From the NCBI RefSeq assembly GCF_001429025.1, contig NZ_LMHT01000012.1:1-32875 (forward strand): 32,875 bases of DNA. Direction: 5' to 3'. Numbering within the stretch: position 1 is the stretch's first letter; every line of letters starts with the position of its first letter. This DNA comes from Phenylobacterium sp. Root700. Lineage in GTDB: Bacteria > Pseudomonadota > Alphaproteobacteria > Caulobacterales > Caulobacteraceae. The position numbers and the translations under genes were made by a program. Below the pieces are notes generated by a model. That model saw only the letters and a list, made by a program, of their open reading frames with translations, searched no databases and was not told where the DNA came from. Positions 1 to 6,141 of this stretch are shown here, piece after piece.

Positions 1-62
1 CCATCGGCGCCAAGCCCGGTGACTCCGTCGCCGCCGACGAGGTGCTGGTCGAGTTCGCTTGA
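1..62 (+). CDS. C-terminal end of a biotinyl/lipoyl-domain protein, probably acyl-CoA carboxylase biotin subunit (partial)
   Basis: Only the last 19 codons are inside the window, read in frame from base 3 to a TGA at 60-62. They encode IGAKPGDSVAADEVLVEFA. The pattern G-D-x-V-x-A-D-x-x-L-V-x-F at the extreme C-terminus is the last beta-hairpin of biotinyl/lipoyl attachment domains, as found at the end of acetyl-, propionyl- or methylcrotonyl-CoA carboxylase alpha subunits. The biotinyl-lysine motif itself would lie upstream and is not seen, so the exact enzyme cannot be told. Confidence 0.6.
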   Translation, partial: IGAKPGDSVAADEVLVEFA

Positions 63-80
63 GGGGGCCGCGGCCCCCTC
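61..80. terminator. Perfect GC-rich palindrome between convergent genes, probable bidirectional terminator
   Basis: GAGGGGGCCG is followed directly by its exact reverse complement CGGCCCCCTC. The palindrome starts within the stop codon of the carboxylase fragment and ends 12 bases before the stop of the convergent mutarotase gene. There is no T-run, so termination is inferred from position and symmetry. Confidence 0.5.
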
Positions 81-92
81 AGTTCACGAAAC

Positions 93-1307
93 TCAGAACC
101 CGCTCGGCTTCACCCAGAAGCTCTCCTCCCACGACTGCCCGGCGGGGATGCTCTGCAGGTCCTTGTAGGTTCCCTTCTGAGCCGCGTTCATGGCGTTGGT
201 GATGCCCGCCATCGGCTCGAAGGCGACGAAGCCGCGCTCAGGCGGAGCAGGTTCACCCGTGGTGGCGCTGAGCGGCACGGCCGGTCCCTGGCTGACCGGC
301 GGCGGTGGGGTCTGGCTCGGCCTAGCTCCGCCACCTCCGGTCGCGGGCGGCGGCGGGGCCGCAGTGGAGTAGACCAGGACGGTCTTGTATTTCGGCCCCA
401 AGGTCACCGAGAGCGATTGCCGCGCCCCTTTCAGGGTCACCGTCCCGCGTCCCTGCGCGTCACGCTCAAGGTCGGTGAACACGTTGTCGATCAGGCGCCC
501 GTTGAACCGGCTGAGCGGCACGGCCTTGGAATCGCCGCCCCAGAAGGTTGACGCCGGCTCGGTGCTCCCGGTGGGAACGTTACGCTCATCGAGCAGCCAG
601 TGGGTCTTGGCCGGAACGCTGAGCGTCCAGTCGGCGCGATTGGAGTCGGTCAGCTGGAAATAGGGGTGGAAACCGATCGCCACCGGCATCGGCTCGTCGC
701 TCAGGTTGTCGATCCGGGTCCGCACCTCCAGCGCGCCGTCGGCCAGCCGATAGGTCATGGTCAGGGTGTGAGCGAAGGGGAACTGCTGCATGTAGCGGGG
801 GATGCGGTAGAACTCGAGCTTGCTGGTCACCCAGGCGCCGCCCGCATCGGCCTTCACCTCGACCACCTTCCAGGCGCTGGCGCCGGTCAGGTAGCCATGG
901 ATGGGAACCGGCCCCCGGACGTTCCCCAGCTCCATGTCGAAGTTGTATTTCTGGCCGTTCGCATAGAACGCCGTCTCGTCGAGCCGGTTGGCGAAGGGCG
1001 CGAGCAGCGGGATCCCGTTCAGCCCCGGACGCGCCCGCATGTCGTCGACCGACTTGATCGGCATGCGCAGGACGTTGTGTCCCCGGACCACCATCTCGTA
1101 TGCGTTGCTCACCGGGGTCAGCACCGAGACGACGGTATCGGTTCGAGCATCGCGGAGCTGCGCCACGTCTCCGGTGATCCGAGCCGTGTAGCGAGCCTGG
1201 GCCGCCGCCATCCCCGGCAAGGCCAGGATTGTGGCGACGAGCACGACGCTCAGCCCACGCAAGATTGAGGCAAGCCTTGTGTTTGACCGCATGCCGAACG
1301 TCTCCAT
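93..1307 (-). CDS. Exported aldose 1-epimerase (galactose mutarotase)-like protein
   Basis: A protein of about 404 residues. It begins with a hydrophobic signal peptide (residues about 10-37, ending AAAQA), so it is probably periplasmic. The rest matches the aldose 1-epimerase family, which interconverts alpha and beta anomers of sugars. An NRLD segment (R108), an IHGYL segment (H137) and a GFHPYF segment (H214) correspond to the sugar-binding arginine and catalytic histidines. FEPM near residue 360 carries the likely catalytic glutamate. A low-complexity Pro/Gly-rich stretch (about residues 315-345) sits between the last strands and is unusual. The ATG at 1307 has a GGAGG about 11 bases upstream; ATG at 1292, giving MRSNTR, also has a GGAGA and is a close alternative. 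It lies 35 bases after the isomerase-like gene and is probably in the same operon. The true substrate is unknown. Confidence 0.82.
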   Translation of the reverse strand: METFGMRSNTRLASILRGLSVVLVATILALPGMAAAQARYTARITGDVAQLRDARTDTVVSVLTPVSNAYEMVVRGHNVLRMPIKSVDDMRARPGLNGIPLLAPFANRLDETAFYANGQKYNFDMELGNVRGPVPIHGYLTGASAWKVVEVKADAGGAWVTSKLEFYRIPRYMQQFPFAHTLTMTYRLADGALEVRTRIDNLSDEPMPVAIGFHPYFQLTDSNRADWTLSVPAKTHWLLDERNVPTGSTEPASTFWGGDSKAVPLSRFNGRLIDNVFTDLERDAQGRGTVTLKGARQSLSVTLGPKYKTVLVYSTAAPPPPATGGGGARPSQTPPPPVSQGPAVPLSATTGEPAPPERGFVAFEPMAGITNAMNAAQKGTYKDLQSIPAGQSWEESFWVKPSGF

Positions 1308-1342
1308 CGCCCTGTTCCCCTCCCCTGCCGACCCGCAGGCGT

Positions 1343-2386
1343 TCAGCCGACCTTGGCGGTCCACCATTCCAGAGTCCGCCGGTGATTGTCGGCCTCGGCC
1401 TGGAGACGTCCTTCAGGCGTCAGCTGGTCGACATAGGGCAGCTTGCTGGCCTTGGTCTTGACCCACGCCATGTGCCGGGCCTGATCGCGCGCCCTCCGGT
1501 CCTTGGGCATGCTGACCCAGTAGGCGTCGGTCAGGCACGGGACCTTCAGCGGGTCGCGGGTGATCAGCTCTTCGACCGGATTGATCTTGTTGTGGCTGCT
1601 CAGGATCTTGAACAGCGCCGCCTGGTCAGCGACCCCGTCGCCGAACAGGACCTCCGACAGCAGGAAGCCGTCTTCATAGGGCGCCACGCCCATATCCTTC
1701 ATCGAACAGGCGAAGGCGTAGGGGGCGAGCTTGGTGCAGACCTCCACCGGCTGCTCGAGCAGGGCCAGGTTGTTGCCGGGATCGACCAGCGCCCCGAGGT
1801 ACTCGCTCGACGTCGCCTTCAGGAAGGCCACATGATCGTCGACCAGTCGGTCCTTGTGGTTTTCCAGCGCGATCTTCACGCCGATCTTCTCGGCGATCGG
1901 CAGGCATTTCAGGACGATCGCATTGGCCTCCGCCTGCCAGGCCTCGAATTCCTCAAGCGACTTGAAGCTCTCATAGCGACGGCCGCTGAAGCCCTGCGGT
2001 GAGCGGCTGACCGCGCGTACGACGCTGGCGCCGACCGCCTTGGCGTCGAGCAGCGACTTCTCAAACGCTGCGGTGTCGTCCGAAAGCCGGCTAGGGAGCC
2101 GAGCGTTGCCCTCCACCCACATCTCCAACTCCTCCAGGCGCCGGCGAACCCGCGCTAGGTCGCCGCTCGGCGAGAACTGCAGGCCTCCAGCGCCGAGCGA
2201 GCGGCAATATTCCACGACCGCCACGGAGTCGGCGGCCCCTTCCCGCCCACGGCTGTAGGCGCCGAGCGAGGCGGACCCGATCCCCATCTTGGATTTGCGG
2301 GGCAGCGACTGTGCGAACGCCTCCCCCGACCACGCAGCGGCGGTGATGGCGGCTCCGGCCGCGAGCAGTTCACGTCTGGTCGTCAC
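1343..2386 (-). CDS. Tat-exported sugar isomerase/epimerase-like TIM-barrel protein
   Basis: A 347-residue protein that starts at a GTG with GGAGG four bases upstream; an upstream GTG at 2434 has no comparable ribosome site. The N-terminus TTRRELLAAGA (arginines 4-5) plus a hydrophobic stretch ending AFAQ is a twin-arginine signal, so a folded, possibly cofactor-bearing protein is exported to the periplasm. The body resembles the xylose isomerase-like TIM barrel (AP endonuclease 2) family. The IALENH segment and the ALVDPGNN segment look like the metal-binding strand ends that carry Glu and Asp. Family members isomerise, epimerise or dehydrate sugars and keto-sugars, and the exact reaction cannot be read from sequence. 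It is the first gene of a probable operon with the mutarotase, behind a GTATAC-containing promoter. Confidence 0.8.
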   Translation of the reverse strand: MTTRRELLAAGAAITAAAWSGEAFAQSLPRKSKMGIGSASLGAYSRGREGAADSVAVVEYCRSLGAGGLQFSPSGDLARVRRRLEELEMWVEGNARLPSRLSDDTAAFEKSLLDAKAVGASVVRAVSRSPQGFSGRRYESFKSLEEFEAWQAEANAIVLKCLPIAEKIGVKIALENHKDRLVDDHVAFLKATSSEYLGALVDPGNNLALLEQPVEVCTKLAPYAFACSMKDMGVAPYEDGFLLSEVLFGDGVADQAALFKILSSHNKINPVEELITRDPLKVPCLTDAYWVSMPKDRRARDQARHMAWVKTKASKLPYVDQLTPEGRLQAEADNHRRTLEWWTAKVG

Positions 2387-2539
2387 GTTTCCTCCGCGCG
2401 GGTGCGTTCCCGCTGCTATTTTGCTGTCAACCACCGCCCGTCACGACGGCCACGTCTGCGATGAACTTAGGCGCGCTCCCCCGAGGCCAGGCGGCCCGGT
2501 CGTCGAGGGCGAAACCTGCGCCTCCAGCCCCGATCAATC

Positions 2540-2570
2540 TGTATACTAAATACGAAATAGTCGGTGTCAA
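2540..2570 (-). promoter_or_regulatory. Promoter with GTATAC operator for the isomerase-mutarotase operon
   Basis: On the minus strand TTGACA (2570-2565) is followed 19 bases later by TATACA (2545-2540), with overlapping AGTATA at 17-base spacing. The palindrome GTATAC (2541-2546) therefore overlaps the -10 box. The same palindrome occurs upstream of two other operons of this locus. Binding by the neighbouring GntR regulator is inferred. Confidence 0.55.
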
Positions 2571-2610
2571 CGGCGCGTTTGGAGCGCGCGACGGGCGCCT
2601 CTAGCAGTCT

Positions 2611-2626
2611 CAAACAGACCTGTTTG
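2611..2626. repeat. Inverted repeat CAAACAG-AC-CTGTTTG upstream of the GntR regulator
   Basis: A perfect 7-base inverted repeat with a 2-base spacer, about 300 bases before the regulator start. It may be an operator for another regulator or part of the regulator's own promoter. It does not resemble the GTATAC or GTGATCAC motifs. Confidence 0.4.
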
Positions 2627-2924
2627 GCGCCGCGCGCGGCGAGAGCTCAGTAGATCCACGTCACCTGGAGCGGCCGCGAATTGAGCCATGACCTCGCAGG
2701 CCGCTCATCGGCGCGCTGTACACGTGCTGATCAGAAATCCGGCGGCGGCGATCAAGTGTCCGTCGCCCACGCACTTCGTACATTCAACAGGAGAAATATA
2801 CGCGCCACAGCTGCACAACACTTGCGAGCCAGGGCGCCCGCCCCTAGCATTGAATGCAACCTACGACTTTATTCCGCCGCATAAGCCAGCAGGATATCAA
2901 GTCGTGGAGCTAGGAGTTCATATA

Positions 2925-3608
2925 GTGGCGACCCTTGTTCAGGCATCCAGCGAGAGCACGCCGACAACTCTGAAGCAATACGTCTATAATCTTGTCCGTC
3001 AGGCGATCCTGAGCGGCAAGTACAAGCCCGGCGCCCGACTGAACGAAAGTCAGCTGGCGCGGGAATTCAACATCAGCCGCATCCCCATCCGAGAAGCGTT
3101 GATGCAGCTCCGCGAGCACGGGCTGGTCATGAGCCACGAGCGGCGAGGCATGTTCGTCACCGAGCTCTCCGACGAGGAGGTGCAGCAGATCAACAGCCTT
3201 CGCGTGGTGCTCGAGGCCGAGGCGATCAAGCTCTGCCGCGCACGCATGACGCGGCCGTTGGCGGCCAAGCTCACCAGCCTGGTCGAGCAGATGGAGAACT
3301 CCGACGGCTCCACCGATATCGACTCCGCCGCGCTCGACCTGGAGCTTCACCGCACGATCTGGGAGGCGGCGGGAAACCCTCAGCTCGCCAAGGCGCTGGA
3401 CTCGCTCGCCACGGTGCTGTTCGCGCACACCGCGCTCGAACACGTCAGCAATGAGGTTCATCACTGGCGCATGAACCACCACCGCCAATTGCTCGACGTG
3501 ATCCTCGGCCGCTCGGACACGCCCCCCGAGGCCGCCGTGATCGAGCACCTGCGGATGTACTACAAGGACCCCGAGAAGTTCTCGAGCTTCGCGAGCGCGC
3601 AGCCGTAG
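2925..3608 (+). CDS. FadR-subfamily GntR transcriptional regulator (FCD domain)
   Basis: A 227-residue regulator starting at GTG 2925, chosen because AGGAG lies 8 bases upstream; the open frame continues further 5' without such a site. Residues about 14-80 form the winged helix-turn-helix of GntR proteins, with the typical S-R-x-P-x-R-E-A-L recognition segment (51-59). Residues about 86-215 form the all-helical FCD ligand domain. It keeps all four expected metal ligands: D138 and H142 in a D-x3-H pattern, H186, and H208 exactly 22 residues later. FCD regulators usually repress catabolic genes until an organic acid or sugar acid binds. It is divergent from the isomerase operon and convergent with the ABC permease gene. 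Control of the surrounding sugar-oxidation operons through GTATAC sites is inferred from location. Confidence 0.9.
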   Translation: MATLVQASSESTPTTLKQYVYNLVRQAILSGKYKPGARLNESQLAREFNISRIPIREALMQLREHGLVMSHERRGMFVTELSDEEVQQINSLRVVLEAEAIKLCRARMTRPLAAKLTSLVEQMENSDGSTDIDSAALDLELHRTIWEAAGNPQLAKALDSLATVLFAHTALEHVSNEVHHWRMNHHRQLLDVILGRSDTPPEAAVIEHLRMYYKDPEKFSSFASAQP

Positions 3609-3622
3609 AAGGTCCCAGGCTT

Positions 3623-5176
3623 CTAAGGCTGGGCCGCCGCGTCCGGCGCGGGCGTGTCCGGCCTCGCGGGAAGCTGACCGGTTAGGCGACCTAGCAGCTT
3701 GAAGGCGTAGAGCATGGCGCGGCCGCGCACCGCGCGGGTCGGCCCGCTGACGCCCGGCAAACCGGCCGTCTCGAGCTGCCCGATCGCGGAGTCTTCGCCC
3801 TCCAGCGGATGGGTCGCGATCCAGAAGAGGATGCGGGCGAGCTCGGCCCTGCTGAACTCCGCCGATAGGCGCTCCAGAACGATCGCCGGCAGGAACCGCT
3901 CGATCTCGCCCATCTGCAGCAGGTCGGGAACAGCGGCCACGTACAGCAGGTTGCGAACCCGCTGCACCGGATCAGCCACCCGCCCCGGCGGCCAGCCCGG
4001 CAGCGCTGCGCGAACACGCTCCAACTGATCCACGGCCGCCAGGTCCGGTTCCTGCCCGTCTCGCGCGACGGGGGCCACAAGGCCGTCGTCCGACGGCAGG
4101 CGATCGAAGGCGACCTGATCGAAGTCGGCGGGCGTCACCTCCCGCCAGGACGTCGGCGCGGGTCTGACCGCAGGCGCGGGTTCTGGGCGAGAGATCCCTT
4201 GTTCAGGCGCCGCGACGTGTGGGGCCGCCTCAGAAGCCACCGTGCTGGCGCTCGACGCAACGACATCGCTCGGCGTATCCGGTCGCGCCGTCGTCACGCG
4301 CGGGGCCACGTAGTCGCTGACGCTCCCGACATCCTCCAGCACAGTCACGGGTGCAGCGATGCGGCCCTGGGCGTGCGCCAGCAGGCCGACCAGCACCCAA
4401 CCGCTGACCGCGGCGACCGCGCCGATCAGGTTAGTCCGGCGCTCACGCCGCCCGCTCGGCTCCCAGCGGAATAGGGTCACGCCGGCGATGAACCCGGCCA
4501 GCCCGATGGCCAGGAGGGCGAAGAGGTCGAACCCTCGATCCCCAAGACCGCCCCCGGTCACGCAGCTCTGGATCACGGCGACCGCGTATCGGCCAGGCAA
4601 GAAGGCCGACACGTGCAGGGCCCAGTCCGGCAGGGCCGAGAGCCGCACGGCCACCCCGCCGATCATCAGCATCGGCAGGAAGATGCATTGTCCAAGCGCC
4701 TGCACCGCCGGCACGTTGTCGGCCAACAAGGCGATGACCAATCCCACGCCCAGGAAGGCGATGGTCACGAAGGTGAAGGCCACGAACAGGCCGGCCGGAT
4801 CCGTCGGGACAGGCATGCCGACGGCGAACGCGACGAGCAGTTGCAACAGCGCCGCCGCCGCGATCAGCAGGTAGCGGCTGATCAGGATAGCGGTGACGAA
4901 GACCCAGGTCGGCGTAGGCGTCGCCCGGTAGCGCCGCCAAACCCCCAGCTCCCGCTCGCTGACCAGGGTCGTGGCCAGGCCGAAACAGGCCCCGCCCAGC
5001 ACCGTGACGGTGAGCAGCTCGCCCATATGGAGGGCCAGCGGGACCTCCTCGTAGCGGTAGAGCGCCCAGAACGCCGCCAGGAAGATCAGCGGAAACAGAA
5101 AGCCGTAGAGCAGCCCCATCGGATTGCGGAACGCCAGCCGCAACGCCAGGCCGGTCTGGCTTAGAAGCGCTTGCAT
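3623..5176 (-). CDS. ABC-2 type exporter permease with unusual soluble C-terminal extension
   Basis: A 517-residue membrane protein. Residues about 1-245 are a normal ABC-2 permease with six hydrophobic segments and the motif ERELGVWRRYRATP after the second, as in drug and polysaccharide exporters. Most family members of this kind end there. This one continues with another hydrophobic helix (about 252-272), an Ala/Pro/Val-rich linker (about 275-350) and a soluble helical region (about 350-500) that I do not recognise. The start at ATG 5176 is preferred because GGAG lies 8 bases upstream; a GTG at 5185 overlapping the ATPase stop by four bases is possible. It is the last gene of the PVC-dehydrogenase/ATPase operon. 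The transported substrate is unknown. Confidence 0.82.
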   Translation of the reverse strand: MQALLSQTGLALRLAFRNPMGLLYGFLFPLIFLAAFWALYRYEEVPLALHMGELLTVTVLGGACFGLATTLVSERELGVWRRYRATPTPTWVFVTAILISRYLLIAAAALLQLLVAFAVGMPVPTDPAGLFVAFTFVTIAFLGVGLVIALLADNVPAVQALGQCIFLPMLMIGGVAVRLSALPDWALHVSAFLPGRYAVAVIQSCVTGGGLGDRGFDLFALLAIGLAGFIAGVTLFRWEPSGRRERRTNLIGAVAAVSGWVLVGLLAHAQGRIAAPVTVLEDVGSVSDYVAPRVTTARPDTPSDVVASSASTVASEAAPHVAAPEQGISRPEPAPAVRPAPTSWREVTPADFDQVAFDRLPSDDGLVAPVARDGQEPDLAAVDQLERVRAALPGWPPGRVADPVQRVRNLLYVAAVPDLLQMGEIERFLPAIVLERLSAEFSRAELARILFWIATHPLEGEDSAIGQLETAGLPGVSGPTRAVRGRAMLYAFKLLGRLTGQLPARPDTPAPDAAAQP

Positions 5177-5181
5177 CGCGG

Positions 5182-6141
5182 TCACTCCAGCCCCGGCCGC
5201 TGGACGAGTTCGGCGATGATGTCTTCCAGGCTGGCGCGCGAGGCCCGCAGGGTGACGACCTCCACCGCCTGCAGGCTAAGGACGGCCATCAGGCGCGCCA
5301 GGGCGGCCTCGAGATTGGCGGTCGAGAAGCTGACGGTGAAACCGTCGACCACGAGATGATCGAACAACGGCTCGGCGCTCAGCCACTCGGCTTGAACGGG
5401 TGTGCCGGCATGCACCTCCACCCGCATGGCCGCCCCGACCCTGGCGGCCAGCGCGCCAGGCGCGCCCTGCGCAACAATCTGGCCCTGGTGCAGGATGATC
5501 AGCCGGTCGCACAGACGATAGGCCTCGTCCATGTCATGGGTGGCGATCAGCACCGCCCGCCCCTCGCGCTTCAACCCGCCGATGTAGCCGTGGAGTTCGC
5601 GCCGGCTGGCCGGGTCGAGGCCCGCCGTGGGTTCATCCAGGACCAGCAGCTCGGGATCGTTGACGAAGGCCAGGGCCAGGGCGAGCCGCTGCTTTTGCCC
5701 CCCGGACAGGGTGGCGACCCGTGCGCCGGACTTCGCCTCCAGGCCAAAGCGCGCCTCAAGTTCGCCCACCCGCGCCGCCACCCCGTAGAGCCGGCCGAAG
5801 GCTTCCAGCGCCTCGCGCGGCGTGATCGCCGCGGGCAGGCCAGTGGTCTGCATCGCCACGCCGATCTTGCGTTTGGCGTCGGCGGGACGGCGCAGCAGGT
5901 CGACACCGCAGATTTCGATCGCGCCGGCGCTGGGCGCCCGCAGGCCGGTGATCGCGTCGATGATCGTCGACTTGCCCGCGCCGTTCGGCCCCAGAAGACC
6001 GAGCACCTCACCCTTCTCGATCTGGAAGTCGACGCCCGAGACAGCGACCACGTCGCCGTAGCTGACGCTGAGGCCGCGCACCACGACGCCGGGCTGGCGT
6101 CGTGGTGCGGCGCCCGGCTCACCGGGCCGCGCTTCAGTCAT
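5182..6141 (-). CDS. ABC exporter ATP-binding protein (ABC-2 / drug-export type)
   Basis: A 319-residue cytoplasmic ATPase that powers the adjacent permease. It has Walker A GPNGAGKST (51-59), the signature LSGGQ (145-149), Walker B LLVLDE (165-170) and the switch histidine H202 in ATHD. A C-terminal region of about 90 residues follows the nucleotide-binding domain, as in DrrA/Nod-type exporters. The ATG at 6141 shares one base with the TGA of the upstream cytochrome-dehydrogenase gene (TGATG), so the two are probably translationally coupled. A longer frame starting at 6177 would overlap that gene and is less likely. Its stop lies 5 bases before the preferred permease start, which completes a tight three-gene unit. 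Confidence 0.92.
   Translation of the reverse strand: MTEARPGEPGAAPRRQPGVVVRGLSVSYGDVVAVSGVDFQIEKGEVLGLLGPNGAGKSTIIDAITGLRAPSAGAIEICGVDLLRRPADAKRKIGVAMQTTGLPAAITPREALEAFGRLYGVAARVGELEARFGLEAKSGARVATLSGGQKQRLALALAFVNDPELLVLDEPTAGLDPASRRELHGYIGGLKREGRAVLIATHDMDEAYRLCDRLIILHQGQIVAQGAPGALAARVGAAMRVEVHAGTPVQAEWLSAEPLFDHLVVDGFTVSFSTANLEAALARLMAVLSLQAVEVVTLRASRASLEDIIAELVQRPGLE

Larger units (their letters stand above)
2387..2924. other. Divergent intergenic region between isomerase operon and FadR/GntR regulator
   Basis: About 540 bases without a convincing gene. It holds a candidate promoter with a GTATAC palindrome reading left (2540-2570), a 16-base inverted repeat (2611-2626), and the ribosome site AGGAG (2912-2916) of the regulator. 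An in-frame extension of the regulator upstream to 2688 exists, but its composition looks non-coding and it has no ribosome site. Confidence 0.6.

Noticed and set aside
2688..2924. 79-residue N-terminal extension of the first GntR regulator
   Set aside because: It lacks a ribosome site and reads as non-coding. AGGAG stands at the right distance before GTG 2925, and the domain begins right after it.
3605..3630. Hairpin between the first regulator and the ABC permease gene
   Set aside because: Only a 5-base stem (CCCAG/CTGGG) with poor inner pairing, too weak to call.
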